A DNA stretch of 64,000 bases. It comes from Tribonema minus. Taxonomy: Eukaryota; Sar; Xanthophyceae; Tribonematales; Tribonemataceae. Positions 45,301-56,900 of this stretch are shown in pieces. The position numbers and the translations under genes were made by a program. The stretch's first letter is position 1. Each line of letters opens with the position of its first letter. The stretch covers positions 124,001-188,000 of the forward strand of contig JAFCMP010000012.1 in assembly GCA_017506865.1 (NCBI GenBank), written 5' to 3'. The notes below the pieces were generated by a model that saw only the letters and a list, made by a program, of their open reading frames with translations, was not told the DNA's origin and ran no database searches.

Positions 45301-46100
45301 CAACCTGACTCAAAGACTAACCTTTGTTCGCGTGTTGCAAGCTTGTTGCAAGCTTACGGCTTTGGGCTGTGTTTCATGACCCTCCCCCCCCCCCCCACAT
45401 GTTGTTTTAGTCTTGCTCAGCGAGCGATCGATGACTGTGCAAGGTTTGGTGACGCGCGCTGACCTACATGCCCTCGCGCCATCCAACTACATGGGACTGT
45501 GCTCGTCACTAACCTGTTGTTGCCAGCTTTCCACCCGGCACGCCTGTCGGCTTTGTATACTTTGTTCAAAGTGCTAAACATCGAGGCCTTCTCTCTGTGC
45601 ACCCGCCGCACCAGTTCGCAATGGTCACTAACCTGCGTGCACATGACGCTTTCACGCATCGCAGCACCCCTCTCTACAGCCACGACTCATGGCGCAACGG
45701 TCTAGTCGTGGGCGCCGACGACCAGGGCCGCCCCATCGCCATCGAGACAGTGTCGGCACTCGACATACGGGAAGTCAACGGATGGATATGGGTCGTCGTG
45801 CCGACACCAACAGGCACAACCCGCATCCGGGTCTGCATCATTATCCTTATCCCTGCACTGTTGGTCGGGGAGACCCATCAAGGGAACAGGACTGGACTGC
45901 GATATGCACCGTTCACGTGCCTGTCGATCGGGAGGGGGCTGCTTCTGTCGGGCCCGGCGGACAACTGTAAGTGTACACAGCAGGCGCCACAGCAGTCAAT
46001 TGTGTTCAGGTGCAATGAGCATGTGAGAGAGGTGGCAGCCGACCCCAGAGTACTCATGTCAACAGCCGCTCTTGACACGGAGAAGCTGACGGCGCGGTAA
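39368..46100 (+). CDS. Myb/SANT-like domain gene, 5' end not found
   Basis: Exons with agreeing phases: 39368-39544, 40812-40997, 41571-41719, 43132-43309, 44128-44259, 44803-45011 and 45527 onward, open to a stop at 46098-46100. A GTAAGT donor at 45968 offers an alternative end. The first exon reads H-Q-W-T-P-E-Q-D-K-V-L-V-A-R-G then Q-Q-W then Q-C-R-D-R-R-K-Y, a Myb/SANT-like helix set. The third has Q-W-T-R-A-E-E-E-A-L-L-A-A-R then A-C-R-H-H-Y, a divergent repeat lacking the second Trp. Later exons have no motif I recognise. A second copy of the first exon (40191-40379) carries a stop before its donor. Exon 43132-43309 also has a long second frame. DNA or chromatin binding is inferred from the first exons only. 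Confidence 0.5.
39694..40055 (+). repeat. Dispersed 366-base repeat, copy 2
   Basis: Second copy, between the two Myb-like exon copies. The hairpin arms have changed, but CAGCAGTTG still pairs with CAACTAACTACTGCTG in part. Confidence 0.8.
40191..40379 (+). repeat. Duplicate Myb-like exon with in-frame stop
   Basis: Keeps the ACGGCAG acceptor, the reading frame (H-Q-W-T-P-E-E-H-K-V-L-A-A-R-G) and the GAG|GTGAGG donor, but has TAG two codons before the donor. The upstream flank CTGACAGyGCrTGGTGTGTC is duplicated as well. Confidence 0.75.
41823..43092. mobile_element. TIR element with GAGTA-rich ends
   Basis: Inverted ends ACCACAGGCrGGACGAGTA (19 bases, one mismatch), each flanked by GCTC (41819-41822 and 43093-43096). 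Both subterminal regions, about 250-300 bases, are dense in GAGTA/TACTC motifs. The middle has no supported gene. It lies in an intron of the Myb-like gene. Confidence 0.65.
43597..43616. repeat. Interstitial telomere-like repeat
   Basis: CTAACCCTAAC facing TTAGGGTT, a small inverted telomere-like tract in an intron. Confidence 0.55.
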
Positions 46101-46844
46101 CACACAAAACGTCGAAACTGGCGGCAGATCAGGAAAATCAGGAAATGTGTGTTGCGAAGCCTAAAACGACCATAGAACCACTCAGCAAGTTGCATGCATA
46201 CATCCTGTGCCATCAAGCCTTCATTTACGCAAGAATAATGTGTTCGTGGTGCTGACCTCCAGAGGTTGTGTCAGACCCTTTCGAACTTCAAGAAAGAAGT
46301 TTAAGCAACCTCAACCCTAGCCCTCCTAAGCTACCTAAGCTACCTGACGCAGCACCAACTACTTGAAACACTTTCTGTACACAACACGGTGAAACTACAT
46401 TCATATACATTGACTAGAGGTCAACTGAAGTAAACAACACATTTGCAGCGTATTGTGGCGCTCTCAGTGTCGATACAGCGCACTGTCAGCTTTGAGCCTA
46501 GAACACATCAGGAAAATGAGGATAAAAAACAGGAAATGGGGCGTTTTTAACAGGAAAAAAACTAGCGTATTGTGCCAGGGCCTAACAGTTGCTCTGTATT
46601 TACCCCGTGATACTCAAGTCCAGGGGTGCTTCTGGGGGTCGTGAGCATCACACAGCAGTCTCAGAGTAAAAAAATTATGCATCAGGTCACCAGCGGAGCT
46701 GTGCTGGTGTTGAATTTGACGGTGTTTGCGCAACGAGCACGTGAAATGCTTACACGTGAAATGGTGTCTGACCGCAACACCAACACATTATCCCTTCACG
46801 TCCATGATGCATCCACAGGTCATGGCCATGCTGCTGAGTGGCAG

Positions 46845-47789
46845 GTAGAACGCCTACTCGTCAAGTTGCGTGAGATTCGACAGGCCGTGAAGGACGACTT
46901 GATCGATGCGGAACACGGGGCCAAGCTGGAGAGCCGCAATGCTGGGGATTGCCAGGCGATCGCGCGCCGGTTTCCGGTCAAGGGCCGCCGCCGAACTCTG
47001 CGAAACCTCGCTGACAAGCAGCTGCTGTCAGTGGTGCCGGGCCTTGACGCCCTTCTGCGGAGCCCGGGTTCTGCAGCGGACACGACGCGCGGCGCGGAAC
47101 CAGAACCTGCAAACCAGCAGGCCGATCCCGACTGTGGCCCCGATTCTGACCAAAACGACGAGGACTTGGAGGTGCGTTACGGTACACATTGTTGCCATGT
47201 CGCCGAGGGCATAGTTCAACTCTCTTGTGATCACATTGCCTGTCATCTGCACCGCAAACCGTTGGTCTGCTCAAACCAATGAAGAACTGTCCACAACGCC
47301 ATGGCATGGCTGCACGATGAGTGTGCATGTTGCATCATGCACTCCAAACTGGCAGTCAACGGCAGGAGTCTTTCCTAACTTGTGGTGGTTCAACTTGGCA
47401 GATCGTCGGGTTCTTTTGAAGCGTCATTATGGCCTGCCCCGCTCAGAGGCGCTGGTCAAAATGCCCTGGCTGATGAAGCACGACTCCGTTGTTCAGTCAT
47501 GGCACACCAACTTTTTAACACGAAACGACATCGCGCTCTTGCTCCATGGCCGCCACTCTTGCAGCTCACGGGTTCCGACCCCGATGAATGGGACGCCGAG
47601 TCGCTGCCTGCTGAAGGGCAGCCCATGCAGCCCTGGGAAACCGAGGTGCTGCTCGCCACACTGCAGACCCAGGAGTTAGGGGGGGGGGGCGTGGAGGGGG
47701 CGGACCTGCAGGCGCTGTTCGGCGAGGCTCTGCAGGGCGTGACGGTCCAGGACTTGGAGGGGGGTGGACCCGGAGGCGGTTTTCTCTGA
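46845..47789 (+). CDS. Two unassigned exons, possibly 3' end of the preceding gene
   Basis: 46845-47171 (109 codons, CAG acceptor, GTGCGT donor) encodes a charged segment, V-E-R-L-L-V-K-L-R-E-I-R, ending in an acidic tail. 47402-47789 is a terminal exon (acceptor at 47401, TGA at 47787-47789) encoding an acidic, Gly-rich C-terminus. It would join in phase to a donor at 45968 in the preceding gene but not to 46845-47171. A second frame at 47402 onward contains Y-G-L-P-R-S-E-A-L-V, weakly like the start of a GRAM domain. I cannot choose between these readings. Confidence 0.35.
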
Positions 47790-50123
47790 GTCGCAGGGAC
47801 CAAGATGTGGGGGGCGGAGGTGGAAGCGATAATCCTGGAGGTGCTGCTGCCGGCCGTGTGAGTGGTGGCACCATGGGGCTACGAGGATGAGGCTCCGTTG
47901 TGCCACTGACTCACCTGGTGCCGACGCCCTGCCTGAGGCCCCGCCATTTGGCAAGATGTGTATAGTGCAGAGTGTGTCATGTTGCCATGCGTGTTTGGAC
48001 ATGTTGCCACAGCAGCATTGGCTGCAAGGTACATGATTGCGGTTTTATGTTGGGTGTTGCATAGACGTACACGAGTGTTTGCACAACCGATACAGATCAA
48101 AGACAGCAATAGTGCGATCCTCTGTGCGTTCGGAAAAAGCACATGACAAATTGTGTTCCATTGTATGTGCGCAAAAGGCAGCACACGCCAAAGCGTTGCA
48201 GGGTAAGTACGCGAACGGCAGCACACGCCAAAAAGTTGCAGTCTATGTATGTGAAAAGCAAGCACAACAGACGCAGAGTATGACTGCAACAGTGCCATTC
48301 AGTGTATACGAAAGCGAAGAGTTGGCGCATCCATTGCAGAGCACAATAGCAACCGTGCTACCAACCAACGGCGTGAGAGATGGTTATCCTGACTGCACTG
48401 GTGTGCTTGCACAATGCGTTTACAATGCAGCAATGTCTGTGCAACGTGACATGTCCTGGACCAGTACTGCGGTGCTGTTGCTGTGGCTGCTGTACAGATG
48501 CAATGCGAACTGCCAGCGTTGCACCACCACGGTGGCACCTGTATATACGTTTCACAACATTGCTTGCGGTTGAAAGAAAACCCACACGCATAGTAGAAGA
48601 CTTGAGATATGTCATCCAGCAAGATGCTCTCGCTGCAGTAAGCAGGGTCAGCATACCGCACAGCTGCAGCTTCTCATTGCTGCGCTCACCAACTCATTGT
48701 GCTGCACCACTTGCTGCTGTCCCATGATCATCCTCTGTAACAACATTTCATGCTTTGGAAATCTGATCTGCCTTGTTGCCCTGTGGGCTAGGTGGATTTG
48801 TGATTGTGATCATAGTTGACTGTGGAGTGTTGGCTGTACATGGTGTGAAGACGGCGATGCTCGTGGTGCACCTGCACGAATCCTCCAGGACTCCCAGGAC
48901 TCCCCCCCCTCCCGCGCCTGAGTCCTCCGCACGGCTGTTCGAGCTGGTGACACATGTAAAGAACGGTGACAGACGTAAAGAACACGGTGACCCACTCGCA
49001 CCAACGCAACTATACGACTTCTCGGCCCAATTGGCGATTTTACAGGCAACCAGGCGGCGGTGGGGGACACACACTTAAAGATCATCGCGGGAGCATGTGT
49101 GGCGTTGCACACCGTGTGTTTGCTCTAGCTGCTTCATCAAGTCTCTTCGGAGAGGTTAGGGCTAGCACTTGGGAAGGATCTAGATCTAGGGCTAGACACA
49201 TTACACTAGGCATTGAGATGATGATGAGCATCATGATGCTCAGGGGAATGATGCAATGCCGGCCCCTTGGCACTACGCCTGGCATTTGTGCACAGATGCA
49301 GCATATGTAGTACCCATGCTCGCAGTTTGAACTGCAGCTCCAGTGGCAAGTGCAATTAACCATATGCAATGAGGCATCATACAGTACCCACTGCAATGAA
49401 CATGAGCAGCTACCTGGGACAGTATAATGGCAGCATTTTGTTCTTGCTACCATGGCGTGTGCTGGACTAATGCAAAAGCTTGCTGCGTTCAAGGAGCAGA
49501 CTGAAGGCAGCAGGGCAGCAGAAACCATGCAGCTCAACTTGAAAGCACTTGACATTTACACATGCAGTCACATGTTAGGTGCGTGCTACAACGCAGCCAG
49601 CCGAATGTATGCAGTCGCACACTGCAGTCAAACACACCAACAAAATAGAACATGCAGTTACTTACGCTACTATGTGCGCCCCTCCCGCCCGCCCCCCTCC
49701 CCTCCCCTATATGCCCTGAGCACAGTGGCACACAACACAGTAGTGCTCAGTTTTGTAGAAGAATGTTGCAGCATCGCTTGCGCTGCAGAACGTCACACGA
49801 GGCGTGCAGCAGTGTGCAGCGGTGTGCAATGCGCTGCAGCACAGCCGTTGGGCGCACGACATGAAGCCACAGCGGCGCATGCGGACACCCTAGCATACCT
49901 ACTCCAGGCGCATGGGGTGCGCACAATAGCAAGGGGGGGGGGCGGGGGAGCAGGGGGGCTACCGGTAACAACGGGCGGGTCGGGAGAGGGCGGGGGCACC
50001 GATATCAGCGCCAAAAATGGCGGCGCTGCTATCACTCCTCTGCTGCGATACCAGCAGGCAAAGGCGTCATCGGCGGCGGCAGCACGCAGCAGCAGCCGCC
50101 GCTGCGGAGCAGCGCTGCCGCTG
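47790..50123. other. Spacer between convergent genes
   Basis: No gene could be supported. Around 48120-48280 a degenerate direct repeat containing GGCAGCACACGCCAAA appears twice. An open frame at 48037-48573 covers it but has no recognisable motif. Confidence 0.45.
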
Positions 50124-53100
50124 TCAGAAGAGCAGCAGGCACGCTACCACAAAAGTGCCCAGCGCCAGCAGTATTCTGCTGAGCATCGCCTGCTGCGCAG
50201 CGTCTTCCGAGTCCGCGGGGGCCTGAGCGCCCGCTGGCGCGCTCGTGAACCGTTGCTGCAGCAGGGGTAGGGGGGGGGGGGGGGGGTCACGTAATTTGAA
50301 TGCATCCACCATATAAATCCTTCGCAATTTTGCATGCATCCACTGTATATGTGCAATCAGGCTGCTGGTGCTGTGAACTGTCGCTGCAGCAAAGAGGGGC
50401 GGAAGAGCGGGCAGCGAGGGCGCAGTCGAGGCACAACTTCAAGAGGCAACTATTGAAGTGCGGAGGGCATTCATGAAGTCAAAGTGCGCGACACAGCGCG
50501 CGCTCCGGTGCGCGCGCCATCAGTGCGCATGCAGGCGAGGAGCGGCGAGAGCGAGAGCACGAGGCGCAGGCAGCTATGGATGTATGATGAGACAGGCTTT
50601 GCAGCCAATGCCTACGGTACTCGATGCCCTCATACATGCATGCCTTTGCCGTGCTTAATCGGCTGACCTGCGCCGAGCCGCTACACACGAGCGTGATCAG
50701 TGTGCACGTGCGAGCAGGCAGGCGCTCATGCGCTCAGGCGTGATGCTTGACAAGGGGAAAGGGAACCCCTCTCAGTCGAGAATCCATGGCAGTGTCCACA
50801 CTGGGGACGGGCTACAGCACTCACTCAAGCACTCGAGCACAACCGCGTAGCTACGCGTCAAAGCTCGCACGCCAGATGCAATGTCGAAAACGTGTGGCCA
50901 CTCAAACGCACCAGCCACTGCGCGCCAGCGCTCAGCAGCAGCCACTACCTGCACACCGGCACTCACAAATTGCAGCGCGAAGAGCGACGGGAAGAACCCG
51001 AACCCCGCCGTGATCGTCATCCCGCCCTGTGCGAACTCATTCGCGCCGCCGCCGCCACCACCACCAAACCCGAAACCCTCGCCGAAAACCCCTCGCGGAC
51101 GCTCCGCGCGCGGTCGCTCCGCAGTGGGCCTCTCAGGAATGTTCTCCGCAGAACGGTCCACGGTTTTCGTGCGCGGATCCACGGGATCCTGGCCGCGGCC
51201 GTAGAGCGGTATGACGTTGTCGCACGACACGCCCGCCTTGCATACGGGGCACTCCGTGTGGTTGGTGTTGAGCCAGCGGTACAGGCACGGCCAGCAGAAG
51301 AGGTGGCCGCAGCGCGTGACCACAGGCTCGTTCACGTGGTCGAGGCAGATGTTGCACTCGAAGCGGCTGTCGCGGCTGTCGGCGCCTGCGGTGTGCGGGG
51401 CCGCAGACAAGAGCGCGCGGCCGCCGGCGTTATGATGTGATGTGGGTCAGCATTTTAACAAGACAGTTTAGTTATGTTGTGGGCTACGGGCGGGGACGAG
51501 GGCGCATGGCCGCCCGCCGCGTTGGGGTGTGAGTCAGAAATTGGAGGCAGGTCGGTATTAGGTCATGGGCCTGCAGGCTGAGGCGAGAGCGCATGGCCGC
51601 CAGCGTTATCGTTCGGGTCAGACATTGGAGGCAGGTTAGGAGTATGTTGTGGGCTTGCAAGGCTATGACGCACGGCTGCCTGCGTTGTGAGTTGGATCAG
51701 GCTAGCCGAACTGATGATCAAAGCCTAACCGTAAGCCCAAACCCAAACCCTGGTCGCTGAAGAAGATTGTGTTTCGGTTACATGGACTCTGATCAGCTAT
51801 GAGCAGTGAGCTCAAGACTTCTTGTGAAGTCCGGTGGGGGGAGCCTGCTGCTTTGAACGGTCATTGATGCGGCCACAGAAGATGATGCAATTGAGGCGAA
51901 CGCTACGATGCCAGCAAAGCCTACAGATCTCGGTTTCTGTGTTCTGCATATTGGCCCAAGCTGACAGTGCAGGTCTCGATGAAGTGCGCATGTCGCCATG
52001 GATGTGTTGAACCGTGCAACGCAGATTACACACTCAGAGCGGAAAACACACTATTCGCAAGGCGTTTTTTGTAGGACTTGTTTGCCAAATGACTCACTTG
52101 AAGTGAGCACAGTTTCATCTCAAGCCGTTTTGGGCAGCAGACCTGCGAGACCCCCTGGGTCGTTGGCGTATCTGAGTCACATGATGCACTTGCAGCCGCT
52201 GCCCATGCCCATGCATGCGAAATTTCCGACATGAAGTTTTGAAATACAGTACACCCTCTCACGTGCGTGTGACACACTTGCGTGGTAGGTGTACCTGCAT
52301 CACACAAAAAAACCTGGTCAAAGCTCCGAATCAATGATTGAAGGAACATTATGTTGACTCATTACGACAGCGCGGGTCGCTGCCTTGTACTAACAGCAGG
52401 ATGCTCCATGCACTTGCTGGTACAAGCCGTTGATTGGAATTCCAACAGACCGCAGCGCAGTGAGCCTGATGCTGACCATGGACAGGACCAGCCGCAGTGT
52501 TGGCTGATCAAGAGGATTGCCTGCAGCATCCTGAGCGTCGGCCGTGCTACATAGCTCAGGAGAACTAGCTAATGTTGCGGCCGTGCGACTTCAGCAAAGT
52601 CATGTTGTGACAGCGTGGTGCTGCACGAGGGCACTTGATCCAATTGGACCTGCGAAGGGCAGCTGCATCGCAGTACATCCCGCATCACAGCCGCAGCTTG
52701 CTGCACAAGGCCGCGGGTATGCCATATTACACTCTGGATACTGTGCGATGTACATCTGCAAAAGCAGCAATTGGCTTGATGCTTGCATGGCACAGTTCTA
52801 TGAAACTGCAGGTGCAAAGCGAGATGCCTCAAATCGAATGTCATCGACGAGCCAAGCCAGCAATGAAATTAAGGCTCTCCCAGTGACACAGGCACATGCT
52901 GGTGTGGAGTGCTCTTAATTGTCTCAAAAGCAATCACTTTATTGAAGTGCATGGTAGGTATGGTACTTGAAGTAGTAGTAGAGCATACAGTATGAGGTTG
53001 GTGAGTGTAATAATTATGTCGCCAAAGATAAAGTGTGACTCGGTGAAGAGTGTGCAAAATGCGACACAGTCTACAGGGACAGACTGTAGGCCAAACCAAT

Positions 53101-53582
53101 CAGGGAAGTGGGTGAGAGGTACAGAGACTGGACAGACCAGAGACAAGTTCGCCTTGGCTCTGCATCCGAAATGCAATGGAACGGCGCGTTTCACCGCAAA
53201 AAGGTGGCCACATGCTCCTGCAATCAAGGATGTTCACCACAACTAGGCCGCCGGCCTGCAGCAAGGTCAACCTGACCTATGCCTCGTCATGTTTTGACAT
53301 TAAAAATATTTAAAATCAACATGCTCCCATGAGCAACAAAACAGACACATAGCGTGAATGAATCTACTTATTAGTACCTGGATGGTCTCTTGCCATAGAA
53401 GCAGCTGCGGCACCAGCCCTCCTGCGGGCATTCGCCTCGCTCTCATACGGGATGCCTGCTCCAGCTCCAGCGCTATTGCTCACTCCGCTTGGATCCACGT
53501 CCATCCCGCGCAGCAGTCCAGCGCCTGAGCTGCTTCTACCCCTCAGCAGCGGTCTGCGGTCATCATTAGAGCCATCTATCAT
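50124..53582 (-). CDS. ER-anchored RING E3 ubiquitin ligase, RNF5/RNF185 type
   Basis: Transfers ubiquitin to membrane proteins in ER quality control. Three exons read leftward: 53582-53378, 51385-50967 and 50255-50124, with matching phases (1, then 0), giving 251 residues. The start is the only ATG in the first exon's open frame. C3HC4 RING at residues 79-117: C-N-I-C-L-D, then [20 protein letters not shown], then C-P-V-C-K-A, followed by V-I-P-L-Y-G-R-G and D-P-R, all typical of this group. A Gly-rich linker and G-F-G-F-F-P-S-L-F follow. The last exon ends [20 protein letters not shown], a C-terminal membrane anchor. The N-terminal extension (68 residues, with R-R-P-L-L-R-G) is longer than usual. 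Confidence 0.92.
51412..51710. repeat. 85-base tandem repeat beside the RING exon
   Basis: About three and a half degenerate copies, marked by GCGCATGGCCGCC and GGGTCAGACATTGGAGGCAG. The array starts within 30 bases of the RING exon's acceptor. Confidence 0.75.
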
Positions 53583-53920
53583 CGGCAGCGCGAAGCCAGC
53601 CTCGCCCAACTTTCGTGCCGGAAAAGTCCCCCTGGTATGATCGACGACAGCAGGCACAGGTAGCTGCAGCCAGCGTAAGAGGCGCCACTATAGCTCTTGG
53701 TTCGAAGCTGCTACCCGCTTATCAGCAACAGCCCTCTCACGCTCTCACTTCGTCGTCCAGGTCCTCACCGCCTGTGCGAACACAGCCGAGCATAATAAAG
53801 AAGTTGAAGGTAGAACACTTTTGCACCACGGCGTAGCAGCACACACACAAGCCAGCTGAAAGTCAAGTTCGTGGGGGATACATAGTCATTTATAAGCTCG
53901 CATCTGCCCCCAGGGCACGA
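53583..53920. promoter_or_regulatory. Shared divergent promoter region
   Basis: 338 bases between the RING ligase start (-) and the phosphodiesterase start (+). A TTATAAG motif lies about 30 bases before the phosphodiesterase ATG. The role is inferred from position. Confidence 0.5.
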
Positions 53921-56900
53921 ATGGCACAGGAGCATAGCCCAAACGCAGCCGAAGTTGAGGTGCCTAAATCGCTATTGGAAAGGCTGTTGTCGCGACTGGG
54001 AGCTGCAGGCGACGATAGCGATGCAGAGACGCAGCAGCTCTCCCGGATACTCTCTCGCCATCTTCACCGGCGGCGCGGCTCATGCTCCCCTCCCAGAGAG
54101 GAGCCGCAACTCAACTTGAATGCAGTCAATGCTGCCGGGGATGCACTGCTTGATGCAGCGCCACTGGCAGGATTCGATGGTGCTCTCAGCCCTGCGAGCG
54201 CCAGGCGGCGCACCACCAGCCCCAGCCTTGGCAACAGCCCTTCGCTGTTGTGGGCACTGCACCTAGCGAGGTCAGGCAGTTCAAGCATATCGCCTCCACC
54301 AGGCGAGAGAGGCAGCAGAGCGGGGGCGCCGCCGACAAAAACAAGTCCGGCTGCAGCAGATGACGGCAGCGAGACGCTTTCCTCCAGGGCCAGCCTGAGA
54401 CTTCGGCACCCTCATGCGAGAAACAGCAGTGTCGGTGCCGCCTCCGCTGTTGCAGCGGAGGCCGCCTCCTTCAACTATCACAGGGCAGCGGCAGCTCCCG
54501 CAGAGCACGAGTTTCACGCGCTGCTGTCGGATTTGAAGAGCCTTGGGTGTAAGGCGCACGTCCACGCCTACTGCCGCAGGCTCATGGCCTTCACGCTGAG
54601 CTCCCTGGACGGCTGCGCCTGCGCCTCGGCATTTTTATTGGAGGACGGCGACGGGGGATGGAGGCGGGGCGCGGACGGCACCGACAGAGCACGCTTCATG
54701 CTCACACCTATTGCAGTGGAGACGGAGGACACGCTGGCGGCGGCGGCGGCGGCGGACGCACCAGCAGGGGGGCGGTACCGCAGGAGGTCGTCGGCGTACG
54801 GCGCCATGACGCCGGTGGAGGTGGACGAAGGGATGCTGCTTGGGCGGGCTGTTGCGCAGGCGCGGAGCTGTGCGGCACAGGTATGTTGGCATGTTCAGTG
54901 TCATGTGGTGCAAGTGGCGGGCAGCACGGCAGAGCAAGGCCTGCTGCTAGGTTTTATTGCAGTGAGGCAGGCAGTGTTGATTGCAGCTTTGTTATGCTGG
55001 TATCCTCAGGCATGTGTGCGGTGCAGTGAGGTTACGTCCCAAGAAGCGCAGAATGTGTTGATAGTGTCTTTGACACGCCGTAATGTGCACACTCAACTTC
55101 TTGCAAGAACTTCAACAGTGTTTACATCAACCATCCAAGGTGCACATTGATGAGTATATGAGTCCTGGCCATTGCAAGGGCACTTGCGCTCATTGGGTGT
55201 GGATGACTTGCCGCGCACCACCTCAGCAGATCCGTAACATATTCTGGCCGTGTCCAATTAGACATGTCGTATGGCAGTATTGTGTGCGTTTTATCTGCTG
55301 GTACCTATACCACAAACTGGGGTTTGATGCACTGACCATATACAAAATGGACATTGGCTGACTGCACATGTGAGTAGCTGAACTGACTGCTCCTGTGCGA
55401 GATCAGCACTGCAGGTGTTGCGGCAGTGTATGAAGTGCTAGGAGGCAGAGCAACTGACTCATTGCATTGACGATTGTGAAGCCAGCTGCTTGTGACAGCC
55501 GTCTCCTGTTCGTGACTATGCTGTGTACACTGCCTTGCAACCCAATTCTGGCAGCTGGTTCAAAGGCATCGCCCTGACACGGGCTACCGTCAGCAGCATG
55601 GAAACCTGCTCCAAAGCAGCGCACGCGGCACATGCTTGCAACGCACCTCACGATGACTGCTTCCTCTCTATCTTTTGCTTATGGTGACTCACCTGCTGTA
55701 TTCTCAATTGATGTATGTTCATTTAACAACAGGTGCATCTGCCGGGTGATAAGGCGCCTCGGTGGGGACTCACTGTCCCCGTAACGGCAGCAGACGGCTC
55801 CATTCTGGGAGTCATACAGGTGGTCAGGCGCGCAGAGGGGGGGGGCAAGGGGCCAGCCGGCACCCCCTCCCGGGACCCCCCCCCTTCCCCCTGCAGAGAC
55901 GCCAGTCGGGAGGCCCCTGGGGAGCATGCGCGGGGGGGATCCGTGAGCAGTGGCAGGGGGGTGCGCAGGAAGGGGGGCGCGGGGGGTGACTTTGTGGGGG
56001 AGGAGGAGGGGGTTGTGTGCCAGGCCGCGGAGCTGATGGCGGCAGCGCTGCACGTGCACGCGCTGGCGCAGCGTGCTGAGCAGGTGACGCTCCGTCTCTC
56101 TAATTCAACTGTTTCTCTACTTCAATTGTTTCAACTGTGCTGCATGCGGGCCGCAGGGGTCGAAGAGCTGTCGAACATGCTTGTACTTTTAAGCGATGGC
56201 TGGATTGCTGGTATAAAGTGACAGTATGTGCGTGGGCGGCTGTTGGAAGGCTGTCTGCAGAGGCTGTCACCAGCGCACTGCAGCAGGTGATAAGTGCTGC
56301 TTTTGTGCTACTTCACTCTGGAAGTAGGTCATGGAAGCTGCATTCGGGATGACGCCCTCCGCCTACACGACAGAAAAGCCCTCATGGCCACTGCGTGCGC
56401 ATGTTGCGGCGCGCTAGAGCTGAGCGGCTCCGCCTTACAACTGTGCAGTTGAAACGGCGACATGAGTCACTTGAGACTTGTCATGGCAGGGGACTGTACA
56501 GTGCGCAGTGCCGTGATCGCTGGTGCAGCTGCCGGCGCCCCCATCGGCTGCAGAGACAATGGGCGCAGTGCTGCAACTTCAAGTGCTCACTTCAAGTGCT
56601 CACGGCTGACACGGTGCACTCAGCAGCTGAGCATCTGCTGGTTTGGCCGTCCAGTTTAGGCAGCACCGTGATGTCATGTGGTGGCTGCGTTGAAAGTCTC
56701 AATTGTCAAGTTCTGAGGTTCGTAAATTCTCAACTGTGATCTGAAGTTCGCTTTGAACGTTGGCGTGCATCGGTCACCGCAGGGCAGCACGCCCAGCGCC
56801 TTTGTCCGCCGCGCGGACTGTGCTGTGTTGCCACGCCGCAGCACCCAACAGGCAGCAGCGCAGCAGCGCCAGCCAGCAGTGCTCCGGCTGGTGAGCGCTG

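Noticed and set aside
46626..46844. ATG at 46626 as start of a separate gene
   Set aside because: The stretch before 46845 lacks protein-like composition; an acceptor at 46844 fits better than a start at 46626.
49452..50270. 272-codon ATG frame on the + strand
   Set aside because: Its 3' part lies opposite the last exon of the RING ligase (50124-50255, -), which has clear membrane-anchor coding and matching phase. The + frame is low-complexity with no motif.
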